Assembly: GCA_035517775.1 (NCBI GenBank)
Contig: DATIYF010000068.1
Location: 10,967-74,966 of the forward strand
Origin: DATIYF01 sp035517775
GTDB lineage: Bacteria > Acidobacteriota > Terriglobia > Terriglobales > Acidobacteriaceae
Direction of reading: 5' to 3'
DNA: 64,000 bases
Shown: piece after piece, positions 1 through 7,779 of the stretch
Layout: each line of letters starts with the position of its first letter
Position numbering within the stretch: the stretch's first letter is position 1
Made by a program: the position numbers and the translations under genes
Notes under the pieces: generated by a model
Database searches by the model: none
Told to the model about the DNA's origin: nothing
The model's input: the letters and a program-made list of their open reading frames with translations, nothing else

Positions 1-126
1 GTCTTGCGAGAGCGGCTGGGCCCGGCTCTCCGCGGCGCGATCCGCAGTCGCAGTCTGCCCGATGGCACTGACGCAAACCGCGCCCAGCAAAAGGGCCGGA
101 AGAATGCGCTCAAGGCGTTTTGCCAT
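1..126 (-). CDS. Secreted protein, N-terminal fragment cut by window edge
   Basis: Only the first 42 codons are inside the window; the gene continues past the left edge. Reading from the ATG at 126 gives a basic N-terminus (MAKRLERI), a leucine/alanine/valine-rich stretch over roughly residues 8-22, and then a polar, charged region. This is a typical Sec signal peptide, so the product is probably exported. There is no stop codon in the visible part. The function cannot be told. It reads in the same direction as the cupin-like gene upstream of it (minus strand, 70 bases away) and could be co-transcribed with it. Confidence 0.55.
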   Translation of the reverse strand, partial: MAKRLERILPALLLGAVCVSAIGQTATADRAAESRAQPLSQD

Positions 127-196
127 GTTCTCGTGGTCTAACCCGGGATGGGACTCAAAGATGCGGTAAAACTTTCGCCGGGGTGTGACTGCCAGG

Positions 197-907
197 TTAC
201 GGGGCGGCGAATAGCGTGACTATAATGAACCGGGCGGGCTGGTTGGTGCGATTCGCCAGCTCCGACTTCCGTCCCACAGGAATCCAGGCCGCCTCCCCGG
301 CTGATTTGTGAATTTGGGGACCCTGGTCGAGCGCCAGCTCGATTTCGCTTACCGGAATCAGTAACTCGGCGGATGGCTTCTCCGGCGGCGGATAAGAATC
401 CCCCGCCATCAACTGCACGTCCGCAGCGCTGGCCGCTCCCAGCTCCAGTTTCTGCACGAACCGGGCGTGCGGATCGGCCGGCGGGTTGATGCCCGTGCTG
501 TTGTATTCCCAGCCTCCGCTCTCGTAGTCGTACTGCAAGCTGGTCACCTTGGGATTCAGAAACTCCACAACCACGCCTTGGTACTCCGTGGTGCGGTCAT
601 TCCGCATCCCGATGGCGCGGCCGGCAAATGAGAACTGGGTCTCGCCTTTGTAGATGCGGAAGTTGGGCAGGGAAGAACTGCCCTCAGCCCAGATGACCAG
701 CTCCCCGTCGGTGAGTGAGACCAGCAGAAAATTGTGCTGGTGGTTCACCATCGCCTGCTCCTGGGGCCGCAGCGTCAGCGCAAACACCCGCACGTCGCCG
801 TTTTCGAGCAGCAGGTGATGATGAGGCTCGGCGGTGATCTCCACCGGGGTTTGCGCGGCGGCGAGCGACGCGAGCGCCAAAACCAGCGGCAGAAGGCGCA
901 GCTTCAT
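197..907 (-). CDS. Secreted cupin-like protein
   Basis: A 236-residue protein starting at the ATG at 907; an upstream in-frame start at 940 would add residues that precede the signal peptide and is less likely. The N-terminus (MKLRLLPLVLALASLAAAQ) is a clean signal peptide with an Ala-x-Ala type end. The mature part has a histidine-rich beginning (EPHHHLLLENGDVRV) followed by VNHQHNFLLVSLTDGEL, which matches the first cupin motif with clustered metal-binding histidines. A second beta-rich segment lies near the C-terminus (RFIIVTLF). Small secreted cupins of this kind are seen in acidobacterial genomes, but the substrate is unknown. The fold call is moderately sure; no enzyme activity is implied. 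Confidence 0.6.
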   Translation of the reverse strand: MKLRLLPLVLALASLAAAQTPVEITAEPHHHLLLENGDVRVFALTLRPQEQAMVNHQHNFLLVSLTDGELVIWAEGSSSLPNFRIYKGETQFSFAGRAIGMRNDRTTEYQGVVVEFLNPKVTSLQYDYESGGWEYNSTGINPPADPHARFVQKLELGAASAADVQLMAGDSYPPPEKPSAELLIPVSEIELALDQGPQIHKSAGEAAWIPVGRKSELANRTNQPARFIIVTLFAAP

Positions 908-932
908 AGAACCATTGTACGGCGGGGCAGCT

Positions 933-1102
933 TTCAGCACTCAGCACTCAGCAGTCAGCCTGGCATTTAGCACTTGGCATTTAGCACTTGGTCGTTAGGC
1001 TGGGCGCAGGCTTCTGCTTCGGGCGCATCTACTTCCGATGACTAAATGCTAAATGCCAAGTGCCAAATGCTGCTGACGGCTGAATGCTGACGGCTAACGG
1101 CT
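933..1102. repeat. Heptamer tandem repeats, two blocks
   Basis: The intergenic region is built of degenerate 7-base units. Positions 933-960 read as four units of the type NTCAGCA. Positions 961-991 read TGGCATT-TAGCACT repeated twice, a 14-base double unit. From about 1043 to 1102 the units are AAATGCT, AAATGCC, AAGTGCC, AAATGCT, then GCTGACGGC-type units reaching the stop of the next gene. The constant 7-base period with changing unit sequence is the defining feature. No gene is seen here. Confidence 0.75.
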
Positions 1103-1713
1103 CACTTCACCGCCCTGTCCACACACTCCGCCCGAAACAGCCGGTCGTCCACTCGATGCAGGCGCTGCGCCATTCCCGGCCTTAGCAGCTTGTAGTGGTG
1201 AATCTCGAAGAGGTAATTCACAATGAACCAGATCGGCTCTTCTGTCGTCATCCAGTGCTGGCGGTCAAAGCGGGCCAGGTTCACGGGGCGCGAAAATGTG
1301 CGCAGGGTCCGCTCTCGCCGCATATTGAAATAGATATTGAAGTAGCTCATGGCCAACTCGCGCAGGCTGCGGTACACCGGCTCTCGATAGCGGCAGCCGG
1401 TAAAATTCGATTTGGCCAGCGCGCCCCAACGCCCCGCCACGCGATACACGGCAACCACATGGTCGGTATCATGCTCGGCCTCCAGGTCCATGATCAGGGG
1501 CGGAAACCCGTTGGCCCGCAGCGCCGCCGCCGCGAACATCGCTCCCTCCAGGCAATGCGCACTGTTCTCCCGCAGCACCACCCGCGGCGACCACGCCGTA
1601 TCCTCCAGGTGGTAAGGCATGTCGTCGAGAAACCGCTGAATTCCGTACGGGTCTTTCAGGCTGCGCAGCCTGCGCAGCTCGGCGGGGCTGAAGCTTTTGA
1701 GCGCTGGGTCCAT
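1102..1713 (-). CDS. Transglutaminase-like protein of unknown role
   Basis: A 203-residue protein with no signal peptide. It has the order of a papain/transglutaminase-like core: Cys54 in SAHCLEGAMFAAAALRANG at the start of a helix, His85 in HDTDHVVAVYR and a polar residue (Asn103 in AKSNF) at the expected spacing for the third catalytic position. The rest, including RREPVY-like basic segments and an aromatic C-terminal third (WFIVNYLFEIHHYKLL), is not recognised. Families with this core include peptidases and true transglutaminases, so the reaction is not predictable. It lies between two repeat-rich intergenic regions and ends within the heptamer repeats. The ATG at 1713 is the only good start. 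Confidence 0.5.
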   Translation of the reverse strand: MDPALKSFSPAELRRLRSLKDPYGIQRFLDDMPYHLEDTAWSPRVVLRENSAHCLEGAMFAAAALRANGFPPLIMDLEAEHDTDHVVAVYRVAGRWGALAKSNFTGCRYREPVYRSLRELAMSYFNIYFNMRRERTLRTFSRPVNLARFDRQHWMTTEEPIWFIVNYLFEIHHYKLLRPGMAQRLHRVDDRLFRAECVDRAVK

Positions 1714-1855
1714 TTTGTGGAAGGATATCTGAAGAACCCAGCCACGCCGTTAACCACAGAGGGAACTGAGGAGCACGGCGTTTGGCGCTCAGGGCTCGGC
1801 ATTAGGTTCTTTACCCGCAGCCCAGGGCTAAATGCCAGGCGCCAAATGCTCCCAC

Positions 1856-2548
1856 TCACCCAAATAGTTGCCGCAACTCGCTCGGACTATCCAGAAGCAC
1901 ATCCGGAGGATTCTCTGTGAGCGTATGCGGCGCGAAGCCGTAGGTCACGCCGCAGGTCCAGAGCTCGCAATTGCGGCCGGTGGTTACATCCACGTGCGAG
2001 TCGCCGACCATCAGGGCCTCGCAGGCCTTTACTCCCGCCTCCCCCAGGATGGTCAGCGCGCCCTCGGGATCAGGCTTCTTGGTGGCAAAACTGTTGCCGC
2101 CATATACGCTCAGAAAGAACTCTCCCAGCCCCAGAGCTTCGACGATCTGCCGCGAGGCATTGACCGGCTTGTTGGTGAGCACTGCCATCTTCCGCGCAGC
2201 CCCGTTGCCCGAGTTGCGAATGGCGCTTAAGGCTTCCCTCATGCCTTCGTACACGTGCGTGTGGTCCAGCTTGTGCTCGCGATAATAGGCGAGAAAATAA
2301 TCGAGTCCAGCCTTGGCCAGTTGCTCGTTATAGGCGTCGGGACCGAGGACGCGCCGAATCAGAGTGGGCGCCCCATCCCCCACATAGCTGGCGATCACCT
2401 CACCCGGCAACTCCGGCCGGCCCAGATGGCGCAAGCTGGCATTGACCGAATGCACCAGATCGAGCCGCGAGTCAATCAGCGTGCCATCCAGATCAAAGAT
2501 GAGGAGCTTGATCGAATGCGGATCGAACTGGCGATGAAAGCGGATCAT
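1856..2548 (-). CDS. HAD-family phosphatase, phosphoglycolate phosphatase-like
   Basis: About 230 residues from the ATG at 2548. HAD motif I is FDLDGTLIDS with the nucleophile and acid aspartates, motif II is VLTNKP, and motifs III/IV appear as KKPDP and GDSHVDVTTGR. The cap between motif I and II is alpha-helical (C1 type), as in Gph/PGPase enzymes that dephosphorylate 2-phosphoglycolate or similar small phosphates. An open frame continues upstream to 2647, but that extension (rich in Ser, Gln, Ala) is simply the translated heptamer repeat and should not be counted as protein. Substrate specificity within the family is not certain. Confidence 0.8.
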   Translation of the reverse strand: MIRFHRQFDPHSIKLLIFDLDGTLIDSRLDLVHSVNASLRHLGRPELPGEVIASYVGDGAPTLIRRVLGPDAYNEQLAKAGLDYFLAYYREHKLDHTHVYEGMREALSAIRNSGNGAARKMAVLTNKPVNASRQIVEALGLGEFFLSVYGGNSFATKKPDPEGALTILGEAGVKACEALMVGDSHVDVTTGRNCELWTCGVTYGFAPHTLTENPPDVLLDSPSELRQLFG

Positions 2549-2577
2549 TCGTTTCAGGATAGCATTCGGCACTTGAG

Positions 2578-2658
2578 TGCTGATTGCTGATTGCTGAGTG
2601 CTGACTGCTGAATGCTGACTGCTGAATGCTGACTGCTGACTGCTCACCGCTGAGTGCT
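2578..2658. repeat. Heptamer microsatellite TGCTGAN, about 11 units
   Basis: From 2578 the sequence is a near-perfect array of 7-base units TGCTGAN: nine consecutive units match TGCTGA plus a variable last base (T, T, G, C, A, C, A, C, C), followed by TGCTCAC, CGCTGAG and a partial TGCT. It lies between the divergent starts of the HAD phosphatase and the E1 dehydrogenase gene. Because 7 is not a multiple of 3, changes in copy number shift the spurious reading frames crossing it. Confidence 0.85.
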
Positions 2659-2701
2659 AAAATGCATCGGGCACTTCTCGAACCTGTGGGTAGGGCAGCG
2701 G

Positions 2702-4927
2702 ATGGGTACCACCAAGACCGACCCCAAAGCGGCGGAGACGGCCGGCGCAAGCCTTAAGGCGGGCAAGGCTTACGAAGGTCTTACCCGCCAGCAGCTCATC
2801 GAAGCCTACCGCATCATGTACACCTCCCGCCGGGTGGACGACCGGGAGATCCTGCTCAAGCGCCAGCAGAAGATCTTTTTCCAGATCTCCGGCGCCGGGC
2901 ATGAAGCCGTGGGGGTAGCCGCGGCCTTCGTTCTCAAGCCCGGCTACGACTGGTTCTATCCCTATTACCGCGACCGCGCCCTCTGCCTGGCGCTGGGCGC
3001 CACTCCTTATGACATGCTGCTGCAAGGCGTGGGCGCGGCCGATGATCCCAGCTCCGGCGGCCGCCAGATGCCTTCCCACTGGAGCTATCCGTCGCTGCAC
3101 ATTGTGACCGGCTCCTCGCCCACGGGAAGCCAGATTCTGCAGGCCGTGGGCTGCGCCGAAGTAGCCGGCTATGTCGCAGGCCATGCCGGCGCCGCCCCGG
3201 GGCGGGCCGGCGACTACAGTGAATTCAAGCCCCTCACCGCCCACGGCGATGAAGTCACCTATGTCTCGCTGGGAGAAGGCGCCAGCAGCGAAGGCGAGTT
3301 CTGGGAGGCGCTTAACACCGCCGCCAATCGCCGCCTGCCCATGATTTTTGTGGTCGAGGATAACGGCTACGCTATCTCCGTTCCGGTCGAGGCCCAGATG
3401 CCGGGCGGCAACATCTCGCGCCTGGTCAGCGGCTTCCCCAATTTCCACTTCGAAGAAGTGGATGGCACCGACCCCGTCGCCTGCTATCCCGCCTTTGTCC
3501 GCGCGGCGCGCCATTGCCGCTCGGGCGAGGGACCAGCCTTCATTCACGCCCATGTCATCCGCCCTTATTCGCATTCTCTCTCCGACGATGAGCGCCTCTA
3601 CCGTCCCGATGCCGAGCGCCAGCGTGATGCCGCCCGCGACCCGGTGCATCGCCTGCAATTGTTCCTGATTCGCGAAGGCATTCTCGACGAGCAGGGCATC
3701 AACCAGCTGGAGAAGCAGGTGGATGACGATCTGCAGGCGGCGGTGGACCAGGCGCTGGCCGCCGCTCCGCCCGATCCGGAGTCGGCCCGGCTCTATCTGT
3801 ATTCGCCCAACCTGGACCCGGCGTCCTCGGCTTTCGAGACCGCAGCCGTAGTGCAGCCGGAGCCGCCGGCGGCGGAAAACCACAAGAAAGCCGCGCACGC
3901 CAAGACCATGGCCGACCTGATCAACGCCACCCTGCGCGACGAGATGCGGCGGGACGAGCGCATTGTGATCTTCGGCGAAGACGTGGCCGATTGCAGCCGC
4001 GAGGAATATCTCAAGCAGAAAACGGTCAAAGGCAAGGGCGGCGTGTTCAAGCTGACCGCAGGCCTGCAGGCCGAGTTTGGCTCCGACCGCGTGTTTAACT
4101 CGCCGCTGGCCGAGGCCAATATCGTCGGCCGCGCCACCGGTATGGCGACGCGCGGGCTGAAGCCGGTGGTGGAAATTCAGTTTTTCGACTATATCTGGCC
4201 GGCCATGATGCAGTTGCGCAATGAGCTGCCGACCATCCGCTGGCGCTCCAACAACGGTTTTTCCGCCCCCTGCGTGGTTCGCGTGGCCATTGGCGGCTAT
4301 CTCACCGGCGGCGCCATTTATCACTCCCAGTGCGGTGAGAGCATTTTCACCCACATTCCCGGCTTGCGCGTGGCCTTTCCCTCGAATGCGCTCGATGCTG
4401 CCGGCCTGCTGCGCACCGCCATCCGTTGCGACGATCCCGTGCTCTTTCTCGAGCACAAGCGTTTGTATCGCGAGACCTATGGCCGGGCGCCTTATCCCGG
4501 GCCGGAGTACATGATTCCCTTCGGCAAGGCCAAGGTAGTTCATCCCGGAAGCCAGGTATCGGTGATCACTTACGGGGCGGTGGTTCCGCGCGCCTTGCAG
4601 GCCGCGCAGAAACTGGAGCGCGAGCACGGCGTCAGCGTTGAAGTGGTTGATCTGCGCAGCCTCAATCCCTTCGACTGGGAAACCATCGCCGCTTCGGTGC
4701 AAAAGACCAGCAGGGCCATCGTCGCCTATGAAGACACCCTCAGCTGGGGATACGGTGCGGAGATTGCCGCCCGCATCGCCGACGAACTCTTTCAGCATCT
4801 GGATGCGCCCGTGCGCCGCGTGGCCGCCATGGATACTTTCGTGGCTTACCAGCCCGCGCTCGAAAACCGCATTCTGCCCCAGGTGGAAGACCTCTACCGC
4901 ACCATGCAGGAAGTGGCGGAGTATTAA
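2702..4927 (+). CDS. 2-oxoacid dehydrogenase E1, fused alpha and beta subunits
   Basis: A 741-residue thiamine-diphosphate enzyme in which both halves of a heterotetrameric E1 are joined. Residues about 30-360 are E1-alpha, with the ThDP/Mg site in SLGEGASSEGEFWEALN and VVEDNGYAISVP. After an Ala/Pro-rich linker (near residues 370-395) comes E1-beta with IVIFGEDVAD, FNSPLAEANIVGRATGMA, PVVEIQFFDYIWPAMMQL and a C-terminal transketolase domain. Such E1s decarboxylate branched-chain 2-oxoacids, pyruvate or acetoin and acylate a lipoyl E2. No E2/E3 gene is adjacent, so it may use the aceF/lpdA products encoded 35 kb away or an E2 outside the window. The ATG at 2702 follows a GGTAGGG-like sequence; an ATG at 2654 lies in the repeat region and is less likely. 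Confidence 0.88.
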   Translation: MGTTKTDPKAAETAGASLKAGKAYEGLTRQQLIEAYRIMYTSRRVDDREILLKRQQKIFFQISGAGHEAVGVAAAFVLKPGYDWFYPYYRDRALCLALGATPYDMLLQGVGAADDPSSGGRQMPSHWSYPSLHIVTGSSPTGSQILQAVGCAEVAGYVAGHAGAAPGRAGDYSEFKPLTAHGDEVTYVSLGEGASSEGEFWEALNTAANRRLPMIFVVEDNGYAISVPVEAQMPGGNISRLVSGFPNFHFEEVDGTDPVACYPAFVRAARHCRSGEGPAFIHAHVIRPYSHSLSDDERLYRPDAERQRDAARDPVHRLQLFLIREGILDEQGINQLEKQVDDDLQAAVDQALAAAPPDPESARLYLYSPNLDPASSAFETAAVVQPEPPAAENHKKAAHAKTMADLINATLRDEMRRDERIVIFGEDVADCSREEYLKQKTVKGKGGVFKLTAGLQAEFGSDRVFNSPLAEANIVGRATGMATRGLKPVVEIQFFDYIWPAMMQLRNELPTIRWRSNNGFSAPCVVRVAIGGYLTGGAIYHSQCGESIFTHIPGLRVAFPSNALDAAGLLRTAIRCDDPVLFLEHKRLYRETYGRAPYPGPEYMIPFGKAKVVHPGSQVSVITYGAVVPRALQAAQKLEREHGVSVEVVDLRSLNPFDWETIAASVQKTSRAIVAYEDTLSWGYGAEIAARIADELFQHLDAPVRRVAAMDTFVAYQPALENRILPQVEDLYRTMQEVAEY

Positions 4928-5268
4928 CGCCGGGCGCACCGGCTGAGACTGCCATCCAAGAACCGCGAATAGTCCCATTTTGGGAATTGCGGGCTGAATG
5001 CCGCCCTGAGGCAAAAACTGGGGCGGCCCTGCGTTCCGAGCCCTTTGTGCGACTTTCGCACAGGGTCTAATTTCGAAAGAAATTGCCTTGCTCAGCCCTC
5101 AGGCCATCCTGTGCTGGTAAGCCCTTTGTTTTCAGTGTTGCCTCAAACACGGGTATTTTGCCGCGATTTGCGAGGAAACGATGGCTCGGATGCCAAGCCT
5201 GATCACCTCTAGCCAGACAGAGTCCGATACATGAGACCAGTTCTCCGTTCCGGGATGAGTTCTCAGAC
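4928..5268. other. Intergenic region, 341 bases, no gene seen
   Basis: The space between the converging ends of the E1 gene and the DoxX gene shows no convincing reading frame. The only structure noticed is a hairpin at 5041-5065 (arms CCCT..GTGCGA and TCGCAC-AGGG with a CTT loop and a two-base bulge). It lacks a clear run of T on either strand, so it is only a weak candidate for a transcription stop of the E1 gene. Confidence 0.4.
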
Positions 5269-5691
5269 TTATTGGTTCTTCTTTACTTGTTTGGGGAAGC
5301 TGCGGCGGAGAGCATCGAGAGAGAACGGTCCAGCGCCGAAAAAAATCAACGAAAAGGCGATAGCGGCCAGAGCGAGAGGAAACTGATAGCCTCCCTGGCC
5401 CAGCAGGCCGTTTTTCCAATGCACTTTGAGGATCGCCACCGACATGTCAATCACCATGGCGATGCCGGCGCAGCGGGTGAAGAGGCCGAGAATCATCAGA
5501 ATGCCGCCGCCAAATTCGGTGGCGGCCACCAGGTAGGCCAGCCAGCCGGGCATGCCCAGACCTCTGACCATCTGCTCGACGTGCGGGAAGCCGCCAAACA
5601 CCTTGGGATAGCCGTGGCCGATCATGATGGCGCCGAGCACCAGGCGCAGAACCAGCAATGCCAGCGGCTGCAGACGATCAAGGTGGCGCAA
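5269..5691 (-). CDS. DoxX-family membrane protein
   Basis: A 140-residue protein with four hydrophobic segments (about residues 10-27, 48-68, 72-90 and 103-122). Family signatures are LVLGAIMIGHGYPKVFGG in the first helix region and ATEFGGGILMILGLFTR in the second. DoxX proteins are small inner-membrane proteins linked in some bacteria to quinone or thiol redox chemistry; the role here is unknown. The start is a TTG at 5691, preceded at a good distance by a strong AGGAGG. It is the last gene of a minus-strand run with the transglutaminase, alpha-E and ATP-grasp genes, 37 bases after the transglutaminase stop. Confidence 0.8.
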   Translation of the reverse strand: MRHLDRLQPLALLVLRLVLGAIMIGHGYPKVFGGFPHVEQMVRGLGMPGWLAYLVAATEFGGGILMILGLFTRCAGIAMVIDMSVAILKVHWKNGLLGQGGYQFPLALAAIAFSLIFFGAGPFSLDALRRSFPKQVKKNQ

Positions 5692-5728
5692 GAGGTCCTC
5701 CTGGGAAGAGAAAGGTTATCACGCCGCT

Positions 5729-6691
5729 CTACTGCTGCTGTTGTTGCTGCTGGCTTTCGAAGCCGGCGGGTTCGGCGCTGCTGGGGCGGGCAATGCGCGA
5801 GCGCACCACGGTAAGCGGCGGCAGCTCTTCCGGCAAAGGCGCTTCCGCGGTGGAAACCGTGACCGCCACGCTCAGCTCGCTTTCGGCCTCGCCTTTATAG
5901 ACGCCTCGGGTGGGCGGCACGTCGGCGTAGTCGCGGCCCAGGGCGACGCGAATGTGGCGTTCGCCGGCGAAGAGATTGTTGGTGGGGTCAAAGCCCAGCC
6001 AGCCGGGGCCGGGCAGGAAGGCCTCGATCCAGGCATGGGTGGCGCCTTCCGGCGAGCGGTCGTGCGCCTCCTTGCCGTGATAAAGATAGCCGCTGACGTA
6101 ACGGCAGGGAATGCGCAGCTGGCGCAGCAGCGCGATCAGGATGTGGGCAAAATCCTGGCACACGCCCTGCCGGCTCTGCAGCGCTTCATCAATCGGCGAA
6201 TCCACCTGGGTGCTGTTGGGAACATAGGCGAAGGCATCGTACAGGGCGCTATTGGCCTTGAGCACCAGATCGAGCGGATTGCCGCTGCGCTCCAGATGGA
6301 GTTCGGCAGCCAGCTCGCTCAAAGCCGGCGTGGACTGGGCGAAGCGGCTGGGCAGCAGCATCTCCCAGTAATCGGAAGATGCCGTCATGCCGTCGAGATC
6401 GGCAAAGCTGCCCACCTCGGAACTGGCGGGCAGGGGCGGGGCCTGCACCTCAACCAGCGCCTGCGCGATCACCTTGACCCGGGAATGGCGGCCGGGAATA
6501 TCGAAGTGATGCACCGTGTTGCCCGGAAAATCGCGATAGACCATGATGTTGGCGTTGGGCAGCACGTCGAGCGAGAAGCTGAGGCAGCGCTGATGGCCTT
6601 CGCTGCGCGGCTGCATACGCACTTCCATCACGCTTTCGCGGATCGCCGGCTCATAGCCGAAATTCGTGATATGGCGGACGGAGTAGATCAC
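5729..6691 (-). CDS. Transglutaminase family protein with C-terminal poly-Gln
   Basis: A 320-residue cytoplasmic protein. The N-terminal 150 residues form the beta domain usual for this family (IYSVRHITNFGYEPAIRESVMEV cut short here to its hallmark ITNFGY). The transglutaminase/protease core has a full triad: Cys178 in QGVCQDFAH, His219 in ATHAWIEAF and Asp235 in FDPTNN. The C-terminus ends in seven consecutive glutamines encoded by CAG/CAA codons, which is unusual and could vary in length by slippage. It is in one operon with an alpha-E protein and a circularly permuted ATP-grasp protein; this three-gene set is widely conserved and thought to make or modify a peptide-like product, with details unproven. 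Confidence 0.85.
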   Translation of the reverse strand: MIYSVRHITNFGYEPAIRESVMEVRMQPRSEGHQRCLSFSLDVLPNANIMVYRDFPGNTVHHFDIPGRHSRVKVIAQALVEVQAPPLPASSEVGSFADLDGMTASSDYWEMLLPSRFAQSTPALSELAAELHLERSGNPLDLVLKANSALYDAFAYVPNSTQVDSPIDEALQSRQGVCQDFAHILIALLRQLRIPCRYVSGYLYHGKEAHDRSPEGATHAWIEAFLPGPGWLGFDPTNNLFAGERHIRVALGRDYADVPPTRGVYKGEAESELSVAVTVSTAEAPLPEELPPLTVVRSRIARPSSAEPAGFESQQQQQQQ

Positions 6692-6725
6692 CGGGATTTC
6701 CCCTTCTTCACCCGAGCATTCATCC

Positions 6726-6760
6726 TGAGACCCTCATCATGAGACCCTCATCATGAGACC
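6726..6760. repeat. 14-base direct repeat, 2.5 copies
   Basis: The unit TGAGACCCTCATCA occurs at 6726-6739 and 6740-6753, followed by a half unit TGAGACC at 6754-6760. On the minus strand the array overlaps the stop codon of the alpha-E gene and fills much of the short spacer before the transglutaminase start. The unit is again a multiple of seven bases. Confidence 0.85.
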
Positions 6761-7710
6761 ATGGCCGGCTCGATGGCGTAATCGAAATAAATCTGCTGAA
6801 TGGCGGCGTGGGCCTGGGCGCACTGATGGCGCACATTTTCCAGATAGGCCGAGGCCCCTTCCGACATGATCTCTTCAATGGGGGTGAAGTTGAGCAGGGC
6901 GCGCAAACGCCCGGTAAGGCGCACGGGCAACTCCGCCTTGCGGCCGGTGAGGGCGGCAATGGCGCGCAGCGCGGTGTGCACCATTTCCACCGCGAAGCGC
7001 AGGGAGTGGGGAAACTCGGGGTCGAGCAGCAGAAATTCGGCGACCCGCAAGGGGCGCAACTCGGCGGAGTAAGCCTTACAGTAGGCCTCAAAGGCGGCGC
7101 AGGACTTCAGCAGTCCCACCCACTCCAGATATTCGGCGCTCTCGACCGCCTGGTCGGGGGGCTGCGCCAGCCGGTTGAAATGGGCGCCGATGAGAGCGGC
7201 CAAATCGTCCACCCGCTCGACGTAGCGGCCGAGCTGAATGTACTGCCAACCTTCCCCCTGGCTCATGGTGGAATCGGTAATGCCCTGGAAAAGGTGCGCG
7301 CCTTCCAGCACCGAGCGGAAGAAAAGATGGGAATGGGCGGCGGAATTCCCGGCCGGGAGGCTGCTTCTCATTTGCAGATAGAGACGATTGAGCTGCTCCC
7401 ACATTTCCGAGCTGCACTGCTCGCGCACGTGGCGCAGGTTTTCGCGGGCGGCGGCCACGCAGCACACAATGGAGGACTGGTTGGAGCGGTCAAAGGTGAC
7501 CGCGTGAGTGAGGCTGGGAGCGTCGAAGGTCACGGCCAGAGATTGTGGAATCTGCAAGGCTTCGAACAGGCGCAGCCAGCGCTCGGTGCCGGATTCCGGG
7601 GACTGGTCGAGGCGCAGCTGCACATCCACGTCTACCAGGCGGGCGGTGTGCTCGGCCCGCTCCAGGTAGCGGCTCATCCAGTACAGACTTTCAGCCACGC
7701 GCGAAAGCAT
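6751..7710 (-). CDS. Alpha-E domain protein (DUF403 family)
   Basis: A 319-residue, mostly helical protein with the family opening MLSRVAESLYWMSRYLERAEHTAR shortened here to ESLYWMSRYLERAEHTAR, followed by LVDVDVQLRLD. Alpha-E proteins are almost always encoded beside a circularly permuted ATP-grasp protein and a transglutaminase, as here. Their biochemical role is not established; the linkage suggests a shared pathway for a small peptide or peptide tag. The ATG at 7710 starts exactly at the conserved N-terminus, so the upstream start at 7731 is not used in this call. The stop lies within a 14-base repeat, and 59 bases separate it from the transglutaminase start. Confidence 0.85.
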   Translation of the reverse strand: MLSRVAESLYWMSRYLERAEHTARLVDVDVQLRLDQSPESGTERWLRLFEALQIPQSLAVTFDAPSLTHAVTFDRSNQSSIVCCVAAARENLRHVREQCSSEMWEQLNRLYLQMRSSLPAGNSAAHSHLFFRSVLEGAHLFQGITDSTMSQGEGWQYIQLGRYVERVDDLAALIGAHFNRLAQPPDQAVESAEYLEWVGLLKSCAAFEAYCKAYSAELRPLRVAEFLLLDPEFPHSLRFAVEMVHTALRAIAALTGRKAELPVRLTGRLRALLNFTPIEEIMSEGASAYLENVRHQCAQAHAAIQQIYFDYAIEPAMVS

Positions 7711-7779
7711 GCTCGTCCCCGTAAGTGTCAAAGCCGGCCGGTCTCCCTTGGCGGATCGGAATCTTCTTTTAGCATTTGC

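Noticed and set aside
933..2658. Possible CRISPR-like arrays
   Set aside because: The repeats are 7-base tandems without spacers; no cas genes are in the window.
2657..5014. Very long minus-strand open frame (785 codons) opposite the E1 dehydrogenase gene
   Set aside because: It is the antisense of a clear E1 alpha/beta enzyme, has no recognisable domain and is expected from GC-rich codon bias.
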